Shown here piece by piece: positions 14,025 through 24,000 of a stretch of 39,402 nt of DNA. Every line of letters begins with the position of its first letter. Within the stretch, counting starts at the first letter, position 1. Position numbers and translations under genes: made by a program. A model generated the notes under the pieces. That model was not told the DNA's origin. It saw only the letters and a list, made by a program, of their open reading frames with translations, and searched no databases. The stretch covers positions 1-39,402 of IMG/VR virus record IMGVR_UViG_3300030118_005756; one strand, given 5' to 3'. The stretch is from a virus.

Positions 14025-16823
14025 ATGCGAAGCTATGTGTCGGTGCCGATTCCAGCTCTTGCGGGTGGCGTCAATCGGTTTGAGCGGGAAGCTCGGCCCG
14101 ACCAGGCTGTCGAAGCAGAGAACGTAATCAACGAAAACGGAGAACTGCAAAGGCGCGAGTCGTTTAAGACAATTGCGTGTGGGGCTCCTCATTATGCTAC
14201 GAAAGGCAGTGTGGTGGTGCTTACGTCTGACGCAGAATCCACTCCTGGTAACTGGGCTAGCTCAAGGCATGGTGACGGCACATTTAGTGGTGCAAACATA
14301 AAAAGATTGTACGTTGGTGCGCTAGATAAATTCGATGGTTTCGATTGGGGTCTAGTTACAGCTTCTCCTGCAGGCGACCCGTTGTGCGGTTCTAATGTTT
14401 TTTTGAAAGTTTATTACTCAAAAACATCAGGAGACTCTTTTGCGTGGGAATCTGTTTCTCATATAAAAGACACAACACAGGCAGCTGCTGGCAATTATCG
14501 AATGTCGTTGCTACAGGAAGGGCAGGTTTCTTTTCACTCTTCTCTTTTGACTGATTGGACACCTATAACGGTAACGGGTGTTTCTGGCTCAGATTTGTCT
14601 TTGCCTACCAATAATTATTACTGGGTGCGTGTTGATATAATCAAGGCAAGTACCAATACCGCAACGCGGGTTACTAACGCTGACGGCGATTCGCTTACTC
14701 TTGCTGCTCCGGGTGTACGTGTTTTTCAGTTGAATCCTGTTAACGGTTTATTTCCTATCCGTATTGGTGATCGCAATGTCACTGTTGTTTGCAATGATAG
14801 ACAAAGATCTGGTGGCTCTGACAAACGCAGGCCGCATGAACCTGGAGCTCAGATAGGCACGATAACCAGTGATGCTGAGCCTACTGATATGCTGCGTATG
14901 GTTGAAGATGAAGGCTGCGGTGTTTATGGGCAAATTACATGGCCCAGTTATACTACCAGCGGGTCTACAGCTGGAAGCTCGAGCGGTAACACTCTTGGTA
15001 CTGCTAATTTCCTACGTAAAAACATTACAGACTATGACTGGCTGTTTGATTCAGTAGGTACGGTTGAGCCTAGATTTGGTCAGTTTCGCGGTGGTGTTGT
15101 TGCGGAAGGACTCCCACCAGAAAACGATATTGCTTACGCCAACAATGTGGTTTCTTTCGCAAAGATACGTTTATCTGCAGGCTACAAAGAACTCGACCAT
15201 TGTCGTTTACGGATCACAACTCAAGTTTCTAGCGGTAACGCTGTTGGCCATGAGCGTGAAATATTCGATGTTACAGAAACAAGCACCAACATACACGTGC
15301 ATTTGTACCATGATTTTGACGGAGTAATCGATGCAGGAGATCGTTTCGCTATCATACGTCCGCATGCACGGGCGATTATTAATGATGTTGATTACGAAGT
15401 GCATGAGCACAGCACAAGTAACGGTCACGAGCTTAGGCTGGTAAATGGTGGGGCTAATGACGGCAGGTACGCGAGCAACCCTGCAAGTTTAGACAACAGC
15501 ATAGTGCATTGGGAGCTTTCGCGAGAGTTTCGTTGGGTAATGGACAGCGGTAAAAACTATTCTGGTGTGCAGCATATCGGCAGCAACACACTGATATTTA
15601 CTAACGGGAAAGGCACAATACTTGAGTATGACGGTAAACGTGTTCGCGAGTTGTATGTCGACACTGAAAGCGAAACAGCCAAGCAGATCGCAGGTGAAAT
15701 CGCTGACAAGCTTGTCATTGATGAGAACGAATTCCGTTTATTCGCAAGTAATCAGCTGCTTTCAAAGCCTCCGCGTGGGCAATTTATATGTGATTACAAA
15801 GGGCACATTATTGTAGCAGATCCGGAAACAAACGAGCTTCGTTACAGTGCGATGATGAATCCGTATATTTGGCCGATAATCAACATTCTTTCAGTAAAAG
15901 ACTCTGAGAACAATAAGATTACCGGCATGGCTGTCTTGGGTGAGTACCTTTTTGTGTTTACAGCAACGCAGATTTTTCGCCTTGGGCCGTTCGATATCAA
16001 CGGGCGTATGCCAGCAAAGCCAACCTCTCACGGTGTAGGCTTTGTTAGTCACTGGGCCGTTGAAAAGATACCGCTTAGTGGGCAATCGGTGTTACTCGGC
16101 GCAAGTGCAGACGGAGTATACGCATACAACGGTGGAGAACCTGTTGCTGTTTTAGATGACTGGAAAAGACTACTGCCTGAAGGCGTAAACAAAAGCCGAT
16201 TGTCTAATGCTGTGACTGCAGTCGATCAAAGCCGCAATCATTTTTACTTAGCTGTTGCTTCGGCAGGTAGCGACAAAAATGATCGCATACTTGTTTTCGA
16301 TTACTATCGCAAGGTCTGGTGGGTTTGGACGCATCCACAAGGTATTTCTGCGATGGCTACTGACTTCAACGAAAAGGGCGAAGAGCGTGTGTTGTTTGGC
16401 ACTAACGATGGACATGTGCAGGTTCTTACACAAGGCCCAGATGACGGTGGAGTAACAATCACAGGCAGGGTCAAAAGTGCCCCGCTGCAGATGTTCGGCG
16501 ACCGAGAAGGCAGTTTAGTTGCGGCATTGGTCAGTGTAGAAGATCTGGGCGCAGGCAACACGCTTACGATCAACACGTACCTGGACAAAAAAGCAACACA
16601 AGCAAAATCTAAAAGCCTTACGGTTGACGGGCGACAAGCAGTCTTTGGTTCGGCAACGTTCGATACAGATGCTTTTGCTGACGCAAGGTTTATAGAAAAG
16701 CGCATTAACCAGCCCTACAAAACCAGAGGTCACAAATTTCAATTGGAAATTAGCGGCACAGATCGATGGAAGGCGCGAGACATGTCTTTGCTAGCTAGAG
16801 TGTTGGAGCGAAGAGGCAAGTAA
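14025..16823 (+). CDS. Large tail stabilisation/tubular protein
   Basis: 932 residues, rich in beta structure. It opens with 'PIPALAGGVNRFEREARPDQAVEAENVINENGELQRRESFK', a start typical of podovirus tail proteins that sit under the connector (T7 gp12 or P22 gp10-like, predicted propeller). The section around 620-760 with 'GEYLFVFTATQIFRLGPFD' and 'YAYNGGEPVAVLDDW' supports a propeller fold. GAGGG upstream of the ATG at 14025 serves as ribosome site. Stop overlaps the next start. Confidence 0.75.
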   Translation: MRSYVSVPIPALAGGVNRFEREARPDQAVEAENVINENGELQRRESFKTIACGAPHYATKGSVVVLTSDAESTPGNWASSRHGDGTFSGANIKRLYVGALDKFDGFDWGLVTASPAGDPLCGSNVFLKVYYSKTSGDSFAWESVSHIKDTTQAAAGNYRMSLLQEGQVSFHSSLLTDWTPITVTGVSGSDLSLPTNNYYWVRVDIIKASTNTATRVTNADGDSLTLAAPGVRVFQLNPVNGLFPIRIGDRNVTVVCNDRQRSGGSDKRRPHEPGAQIGTITSDAEPTDMLRMVEDEGCGVYGQITWPSYTTSGSTAGSSSGNTLGTANFLRKNITDYDWLFDSVGTVEPRFGQFRGGVVAEGLPPENDIAYANNVVSFAKIRLSAGYKELDHCRLRITTQVSSGNAVGHEREIFDVTETSTNIHVHLYHDFDGVIDAGDRFAIIRPHARAIINDVDYEVHEHSTSNGHELRLVNGGANDGRYASNPASLDNSIVHWELSREFRWVMDSGKNYSGVQHIGSNTLIFTNGKGTILEYDGKRVRELYVDTESETAKQIAGEIADKLVIDENEFRLFASNQLLSKPPRGQFICDYKGHIIVADPETNELRYSAMMNPYIWPIINILSVKDSENNKITGMAVLGEYLFVFTATQIFRLGPFDINGRMPAKPTSHGVGFVSHWAVEKIPLSGQSVLLGASADGVYAYNGGEPVAVLDDWKRLLPEGVNKSRLSNAVTAVDQSRNHFYLAVASAGSDKNDRILVFDYYRKVWWVWTHPQGISAMATDFNEKGEERVLFGTNDGHVQVLTQGPDDGGVTITGRVKSAPLQMFGDREGSLVAALVSVEDLGAGNTLTINTYLDKKATQAKSKSLTVDGRQAVFGSATFDTDAFADARFIEKRINQPYKTRGHKFQLEISGTDRWKARDMSLLARVLERRGK

Positions 16824-17497
16824 TGCAGCTACACACTCTCGAAAAAAGAATTCGCGCACTAGAGATAAGGTCTGCGAAACGCCCTATACTGCATGTGCAT
16901 GAAACAGAAACTGTACAGCCTATTGGCACTTCGTCTGATTATGTAACTACGCATGTAAATGATTACGAGGTTTTTGTTGCTCCACTGCGTTTATACGGCA
17001 AAATACAGGTTTTTCGTGCGTCTGCCTCGGTGCGAAGTAATGTGCAGGACGGCACAGTGGCTGAGTTTGGTTTAGCCGTCTACAAATACAACAATACTAG
17101 CTATGATTCAGAAAACCCAATTGCGACAAATAAGCCCTTTTCTTTGCGTCGAGTAGCTATTTTAGGTGGTCACACTCACGCAGAAACAGGCGATGCAGCT
17201 ACACAGGTGGCTTCTAGATTCAACGCGGATTTGGTGCGTGAGGTTGTGTTAGACCCTAGAGCAGGCCAATTTTTCGTGGCATTTGCTGCAAACACGTACG
17301 CAAAATGGCTGTGTCCAGGCCAAGATTTAGGTGGCACGGCAGAGAGAAAGGGCAGAAAAACCGGGTATATCGGGGAACATGCGCGAGATTTTCCCGAAGA
17401 AATTTCCGTAAATGCAGACAGTGCTCCAGTGCCGTGGATTGCGTTACGCTCAACATTGGGTGTCAGAATCTACGGTGATGTGGCAGAATACGAGTAG
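16823..17497 (+). CDS. Unknown tail-associated protein
   Basis: 224 residues. Short N-terminal helix ('LHTLEKRIRALEIRSAKR') followed by a beta-rich body with many aromatic residues. This arrangement, a helix to trimerise or attach plus a beta domain, is common among small tail or fibre-attachment proteins, but no family is recognised. TAATG-coupled to the large tail gene, followed by another short beta-rich protein. Confidence 0.75.
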   Translation: MQLHTLEKRIRALEIRSAKRPILHVHETETVQPIGTSSDYVTTHVNDYEVFVAPLRLYGKIQVFRASASVRSNVQDGTVAEFGLAVYKYNNTSYDSENPIATNKPFSLRRVAILGGHTHAETGDAATQVASRFNADLVREVVLDPRAGQFFVAFAANTYAKWLCPGQDLGGTAERKGRKTGYIGEHARDFPEEISVNADSAPVPWIALRSTLGVRIYGDVAEYE

Positions 17498-17506
17498 GAG
17501 AAACTA

Positions 17507-18091
17507 ATGACTAATGTGACGCATACATTCGGCGCTGAAACGATTCAGTTTAGTGAGGTGAATCAAAACTTTACAGACCTGACGAGCGCGATTGACAGTC
17601 TTACAACTACAAATTTGCATGATTCTGCAGGTATTGTTTCGACGCAATTGGCAGATCGCTATGCTTTATCTCCGTGGTCAATTCACTGTTTGCCTTTTAC
17701 TGCCGCAGCAGACCTAGCTACTACAGGCTCTTCTGCTCTTTTTACCTGTGCTTCAACTTCTAAGGACTTAGTAAAAACAACGACGCGAGTGCGGAGCTCA
17801 AAGAAAGCAAGCATTGTGTTTATCGAGATACATGTTATCGAGGTAGCTGCTGATTCAGGTCAGTATCCAGAGCTAACCATTAAGCTTGATACAGCGACTA
17901 TTGGTGGATCTGCTCGAGCGTTAGACTCTACGGGTTTTCATTATATTTATAACAGTGACCCAATTGCGAATCCGCTAATCAATTTTGACGACAACCAAAC
18001 ACTTACTATATCAATAAGCGGCGCAGGACAGACGCCTAAACTGCGTGGTTTAACTGTAACGTGTTGGATCAAAGAAGAGCTGACGGCGTAG
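17507..18091 (+). CDS. Unknown tail or fibre-like protein
   Basis: 194 residues. The N-terminal 'SEVNQNFTDLTSAIDSLTTTNLHDSAGI' is a pattern common at the start of tail-fibre and needle-type phage proteins (short helix, then 'LxDSAGI'), followed by a beta-rich Thr/Ser domain. GGAG before the start. Probably a minor fibre component; the family is not recognised. Confidence 0.75.
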   Translation: MTNVTHTFGAETIQFSEVNQNFTDLTSAIDSLTTTNLHDSAGIVSTQLADRYALSPWSIHCLPFTAAADLATTGSSALFTCASTSKDLVKTTTRVRSSKKASIVFIEIHVIEVAADSGQYPELTIKLDTATIGGSARALDSTGFHYIYNSDPIANPLINFDDNQTLTISISGAGQTPKLRGLTVTCWIKEELTA

Positions 18092-18100
18092 GAGATAGTT

Positions 18101-20131
18101 ATGGTAATGCAGCAAAACAAGATTAAGCGGCGCATGTACACTTCGCCAGAGGCGCTAAATAGTATTACTGCGCGTACACGCCCGAAAAGCATTTACGATG
18201 CACCGACTAGACCTAAGCCGCCTAGCACAAGGGGGGGTGCCACGATGGATCCACCTGGGCCTTCAATTGGTTTTGAGCGAACAGGGACATCGACTCAACC
18301 TGTTGGTGATCGTTTTGGTGATGCTGTAAAGGCTGGCCGGGTAAGTGCAGGCACTCCAGTACAGCAACGTGTTGCGCCAGAAACACCAAGGCCGATGGTG
18401 CGGCCTACAAATGTAAGAGCGGGTGTACAGCGTAGTGCTCAGCCGGGTCCTACAACCAGGGAAGAGCTAAGATCATCGCAAGGCATGCTTCCTTTCGGTG
18501 TCACGCAGTATGACTATAGATTGCCCACAGGACCGGACTTAAGTGCGCTATACGGTCAAAACATACCTGAAGTGAGTGTTGGGCCTTTCGAGCTTGCTCC
18601 TTTAGGTTCAGCAACTACTGGTGCGCTGCCTGATTTTGGTGAAGGTCTCGACACGGCAAGAATGCTTGCTAATCAAATTAAAGCCCAGCAGGGATCGGAA
18701 GCCGCGAGGTCTTTCACTGCCCCTTTAGACCAATCCGAGGCTGACGACGAACAGCCTCAAAACATCTTCGACCCTGAAGGCGAGCTTATTTACTCTAACC
18801 CTGAAGCGCCGCAAGCACCGGCAACAGAAGAAGAGGAAACAGGTACAGGCCAAAGAGAGCTTTCAGAGGAAGAAAAAAAACGATACGCCAAGGAAGAAGC
18901 GAAGATACGGCTTAGTATGTCTTGGCAGGAAAAAGCCAGAGCTGAGGACGACGGAGTAACCGGTGACGCGAGGGATGCGTATGAAGAGCGTTATGGCGAA
19001 AACGACGAAATTATTGGCGAGCTTGTTTCTAACGGCTTTACTACCTATCAAGAAGCTTTGTGGTTGCTTGAAAACGGCATGTATATTGATCGACATGGTG
19101 TCGTAAGAAGGGCAACCAGTACAGATGTAGATGACGACCCTGTTGTTCTAGACCTGCAGCCGCAAAATAAATCAGGCAGAGAAATCGATCATAAACAATT
19201 AGCTGGAATTTTAGGTATAGACCCTCTTAGTGACGAACAGCTTACCGGTACGTATGACCCTAAATATGGCGCAACAGGCTTGCAGGGGCAAACAGGTGAT
19301 GTTGCAGGCGGAGGAGAAGTCGGGGAGTACGGTTTTGCCAAGGGCAGCGTGGAAGATCAAATCATGTCAGCGGTCCTGGAAGGCGAAACTCCACAGCACA
19401 GTGTTGGAGACATCGAAGACCGCAAGCGTAAGATTGCTGCAGCAAATCGTGGTGCGTACATGAACGCATTGCGTATGGCAGCGTATCAGAATCAAGCTTC
19501 TGGTGGCTCGCCTGATGCACTGATGGCTACTCAAGCAGACCTTGCTCGACAGATCGGACAGCAAACTGCGCAACAGCAAGTTGCAGCAGAACTGCAGATG
19601 CAGGATCAAAATTACCGCGCATCAATTGTTGACACGCAAAGAAAAGCAGATGCGTTGATGCAGATTGCAATGATGCACAGAGAAGACGAGCTTGGAGAAG
19701 TTGCTTTCACGCGAGCGCAAAGCATGGCGAGGTTGAATCAATCATTGCAAAAAGATTACGCTCAATGGGCAGATGAGAACTTAGGGCCTGAATGGTATGA
19801 GAGCCTTGCCAGTGGGTTAGGACAAACCGGTGCGCAAATTGGGGGCGGATTAGCGTTTCTAAAACTTGCTGCCATGATGGGCTTGGGTGGATCAGACAAA
19901 CGACTAAAGAAAAATATCCGCAAAGCAAACATTTCTCCTTTCAAACGTAACGGTTACAAGCCGGATGCTTACACGTGGGAATGGAACGATATTGCTAAAA
20001 AGCTATATGGCTACGCAGGGTCTTCTTTTGGTGTGATCGCGCAAGAGATTGAGAAAGTTATTCCTGAAGCTGTTTCTGTAGATGAAAACGGTTACAGGGT
20101 TGTAAATTACGCAATGTTGCAGGAGGCATAA
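18101..20131 (+). CDS. Virion protein with C-terminal S74-type intramolecular chaperone
   Basis: 676 residues. Residues from about 594 match the intramolecular chaperone (Peptidase_S74) pattern: SDKRLKKNI with the conserved Ser-Asp at 598-599, then 'YTWEWNDIAKK', 'GVIAQEIEKVIPEAV' and 'NYAMLQEA'. In known tailspikes this domain helps trimer folding and cleaves itself off at the Ser. The segment here is short, about 83 residues. The upstream part is not an obvious fibre: residues 1-240 are Pro/Gly-rich and disordered, 400-580 are Ala/Gln-rich helix. It sits before two ejection-type genes. AGGAG precedes the ATG at 18101. Confidence 0.75.
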   Translation: MVMQQNKIKRRMYTSPEALNSITARTRPKSIYDAPTRPKPPSTRGGATMDPPGPSIGFERTGTSTQPVGDRFGDAVKAGRVSAGTPVQQRVAPETPRPMVRPTNVRAGVQRSAQPGPTTREELRSSQGMLPFGVTQYDYRLPTGPDLSALYGQNIPEVSVGPFELAPLGSATTGALPDFGEGLDTARMLANQIKAQQGSEAARSFTAPLDQSEADDEQPQNIFDPEGELIYSNPEAPQAPATEEEETGTGQRELSEEEKKRYAKEEAKIRLSMSWQEKARAEDDGVTGDARDAYEERYGENDEIIGELVSNGFTTYQEALWLLENGMYIDRHGVVRRATSTDVDDDPVVLDLQPQNKSGREIDHKQLAGILGIDPLSDEQLTGTYDPKYGATGLQGQTGDVAGGGEVGEYGFAKGSVEDQIMSAVLEGETPQHSVGDIEDRKRKIAAANRGAYMNALRMAAYQNQASGGSPDALMATQADLARQIGQQTAQQQVAAELQMQDQNYRASIVDTQRKADALMQIAMMHREDELGEVAFTRAQSMARLNQSLQKDYAQWADENLGPEWYESLASGLGQTGAQIGGGLAFLKLAAMMGLGGSDKRLKKNIRKANISPFKRNGYKPDAYTWEWNDIAKKLYGYAGSSFGVIAQEIEKVIPEAVSVDENGYRVVNYAMLQEA

Positions 20132-20132
20132 G

Positions 20133-21008
20133 ATGAGTCGTCGAGGTGGTTTTTTTGGATCGTTAGCAACGGGGCTAGCAGGTGGTCTTGCTCAAAGCAC
20201 AAAAGACATTGGTCGAAGACTAATTGAAAGCCAGCGTTATGCTGATGCGCAACAGCGTTACCAACAACGCGAGGCAACACGTCAAGCTGAACGTCGCGAA
20301 ACGATGGATATACAGAGAGCTATGCGTGACGCGCAAGAGCAGAAATATCTTTTTGATCGAGCTGCGAGCATGATTCCGCAATCGCAAAGGGCAAGAGCTT
20401 TTGCTGAGACAGGCGGGAATCTTGCGGGTGCAACTCCTGAACAGCTGCGTGGGTACGCTGATGCAGCTAGGCAACAGCAGCTTGATGACTATAACCGGGA
20501 GTTGGAAGGGAGAAAACAGCTTTTAAGAATGCAGTTAGCTGCGAGGAATCGAGGCGGAGGTAAAAACAAAGTAGACTTGTCTCGTCAAGAGTTTATTGGC
20601 GAACGTGAAGCTCTTGGTGGTCCTGTTCGAGCGCTTTACAGCAGCGTTGCAGCAATAGACAAACAATTACAGAAAGCATTAGAAATACTCGATCCAACAG
20701 CACGTGCAGAAGAACAAAAAAAACTTCTTGAAAAGAAACAATCTTTACAGCAAAGAATTCAAGCTGCAACGCCAGCTTATGTACAATTGACGCAAGCTTT
20801 AGCGGGTAAGAAAACAGGCGTTAGGCCAAACGTAAGAAACCTTATGAATGCTTTAGAGAGTTATTACTTTGCGACTACAGGAGAGCGCGGAGACGAGCAA
20901 ACCTTGCGTTATATAGGCTCGCAGCTGGGATTATTGAGCCCCAACGCGCAACTTACGCCGGGTGTTTCAGGTCTTAGTCCTCTAATGTTAAGATCGTATC
21001 AGCAATGA
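20133..21008 (+). CDS. Putative ejection (internal virion) protein, smaller
   Basis: 291 residues. Gly-rich amphipathic N terminus ('RRGGFFGSLATGLAGGLAQS') followed by long Gln/Arg/Ala-rich helices. Such N termini and helical bodies are typical of internal proteins that podoviruses eject into the cell envelope (T7 gp14/gp15 or P22 gp7/gp20 type). GGAGG directly before the ATG. Its stop overlaps the next start (ATGA), linking it to the 1363-residue protein. Confidence 0.65.
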   Translation: MSRRGGFFGSLATGLAGGLAQSTKDIGRRLIESQRYADAQQRYQQREATRQAERRETMDIQRAMRDAQEQKYLFDRAASMIPQSQRARAFAETGGNLAGATPEQLRGYADAARQQQLDDYNRELEGRKQLLRMQLAARNRGGGKNKVDLSRQEFIGEREALGGPVRALYSSVAAIDKQLQKALEILDPTARAEEQKKLLEKKQSLQQRIQAATPAYVQLTQALAGKKTGVRPNVRNLMNALESYYFATTGERGDEQTLRYIGSQLGLLSPNAQLTPGVSGLSPLMLRSYQQ

Positions 21009-24000
21009 CCGGGCCAATCGACAACCTAAACCTGTCTGCTCCGACGGAACTTGACACTGCTTACAACAGGATGCTGGAGCGGCTTGCGCCTCCAATTATA
21101 GAAGGCTACAACGTTACTCGTCCTGGAGCTTTACAGAAAGCTTTGAGAGGAGCAAGCAAGCTGCAGGGTCCGTTGCGTGAACAAGAGTTTGATAGGCTAA
21201 AGCGAGGGATACGAATTACAAAAGAGCATCACAAACTTGCTAGTAAGATTGCAGCTATAGCCGACAGCGAAGGCAGGCCGGATATAGGAAAAGAAATACG
21301 TGAAGCGCAGCAACGAACTTTTCGCGGCGAAGGCGATCCAATGGAGTCACTTAAAGCTGGTGGCACTATGCTCTTCAAGGCCCTTGATTATCCGCACAAG
21401 AAACTGGTGCGCAGCTGGACTACGCCAGAAAGAAAGGGTGACAAGAAAGATACCGATGTAGGTGCCGTCGAATGGGCGAAACGTATCCGCGAAGAAGCAG
21501 ACAAGGGATCAATACTTCCGCGCATTATTGTTGGACTTGCGGACGTTCCGGGCTGGGCTTTTGGTGGTCCTCTTGGTGCTGGTGTAGCGACAGCGGGATA
21601 CCTGCTAAGTGACTTACCTTCTGGTAAAAAGTTCGACGTAGACAACTTCAAGCAGACAGTCGCAGAAACTGCGCGAGATACAGGCGACTTTGTTCTTACT
21701 GCTGTTACTGACCCGTTAAACCTTATCACTGCAGGCGGAGGAAGCTCTGCTAAAAACGCAATGAGCAGCACCACTAGGTTGCTTGCCCCTGCAGTCAAAG
21801 CAAACAAGCTTACAAAAGAAGCTGCACAACAAGCGGTCAAAGCGGTCGGTGAGATCGCGATAAAGCAAGCAGGCACAGAGACTGCGTTTCCTGCGGTCAT
21901 GAAGGAATTACGCAAGGTTGGTGTGACATCAGCAGAAGCCAAGCGTGTTTTCGGTGCCAAGGGAGAGTTCTTAGGTAGGGGTCAGTTGCGTATCTCACTG
22001 CCTTTTTCAGAGAAAGCGTCTGTTGAACTACCGCAGCTGATTGGCAAAGAGTATGCACCGAGCAAAGCAGCACAAACTGCGTATCGTAAGGCCATCAAAG
22101 AACCTATCGAGAAAGTAACAGGCTCAAAACTGCGAGAACTATTCGACCCTACGAATCAATACGCAAAGCAAAAACAACGTGGCGCAAGAGCGATTGCACA
22201 GCAGATTGAGAAAAAGCTGCTTGATTCATGGGAAGAGATTTCTCGTATCGCACCATCTAAAGAAAGGCGTGAGTGGATAGTTCGCAATATAATTGATCCG
22301 TACGCTCCAGAGGGCGTAAGTAAGATCTCTCGCGAAGGACTGATTGACGATGCTGGTCGTTTACTGCCGCTAGAGAAGATGGACGCAGAAGCAATGCCTG
22401 CGAGCCTTGCTGAATATTGGCAGCAAACACAGCGCAAGTTAGCAGATGTTGCAGAGCAGGGTCTAAAAGGCAGCGAAGCAGCAAAGGCTAAGAAAGACAT
22501 CTTACGTGCAGCTAATGCAAACCTTGACCCTCGAATGACCTTTGAGAAGAACACAAGCCTGCTTCGGGGCCTGTCAGAGAAAGAGGCAAGATGGGTTGAG
22601 GAGATCGACAAGTTCTTTAAAGAGGTACACGACACTGCTGCAGCAACAGGCTATATCGGACAGAACCGCATTGCTTTCAATGCTTGGACAGGTCGTTACT
22701 TCCCTCGCCAGTACAAGCGTGATTATGGTGTACTAGACGAAGTACCTGAAGCGTTACGTCAGCCAGACCCAACAGCACTTAGAAGTCGTCGAGGACAAGG
22801 TGTTGAGATCGGAAAAACAGCTGCAGATGTACAGCTAGAAATACCTGGTCTGCTAGATGAGGCAGCAAAAAAAGCTGGTGCGGAGCTCAATCTACTCACA
22901 ACACAGAAGCGCAAGTTTGAAGAACTGTTCGAGCGTGTAGGCAAAGAAGGTTCTGAGCAGCGCACAAGAGCGCGGTTATCAGAAAAAAACAACCTAGCAA
23001 AAGACAAGGACATCTTTGACGATGTGTTTGATCAAGAGATTGCACTGCTGCGAGAGAAGAACGACGCCTTGCCTGTCAACCAGCGCATTGATGTCAATCG
23101 CATCATACGAGAGAAAGAACGCTATGATGACTTGTTGTTACAGCGACAACGGGTAACAGCTGAGGCAGACCCTTTTGCTGCAGCACCTTCTTACGTGCAG
23201 AAGATATCTAGAGGCATTGGCGCAAAAACACTAGAAGACAGCTTCGTTAGAGCATTCGGTGTTCCAAAGACCTCTGACTACGCAACTGGTGCTTTTGGTG
23301 ATTACGTAGGTGATTATGTGCTCAAAGGTTTGCGCGAAGGTGAACAGCAAACGTATATGCTGCCTCGCAATATCGACAGCCTAATGCGAGGTACGTTTGA
23401 CAGCACACATCAGACGTTTCGTAATTTTCTAGCTCGAGTTCCTGGCGCGAAGAGCCCTGCAGCACGTGCTATTCTCAAGGGCTTCGATTCTTATGCGCGA
23501 CTTACAAACTTTTGGAAACGTAACGTACTTGTAACTAGACCTGGATATCATGCGCTCAATGGATTCAATGACACGTTGCAAATGTTTACAGACGGCATGG
23601 TCAATCCTGCGAAGTGGATCAATAAAGCACGTCAGGTATTCAACGGCAAAGGCGAGATTGTTTTTAAGCTGGATGGTAAGCAAGTCAGGTATTCTGCAGA
23701 CGAGATCAAGAAGCTAGCAGAGCAATATAACCTGCCTATATCAGATATTAGTGCGACAGGGCGTCTAGAGTACGTCGGTCCTGCTGCAGCAAATAAGCGT
23801 AGGTTTATTGACGCGAGAAACGCAGAGCAGAAAGCGTTACGCAAAAAGTATAAGCAAGAAACAAAAGGCATGTCTCGCAAGGAAGCGCGAGATTATATTG
23901 CAAAGCAAGAGGGTCAGACTCCGTTATCTAAGAAAGATGTAAAAGAAGAGGCTCTTGACCGATACGTGTTCGGCACCTTTGATAAATCGAAGGACTACAT

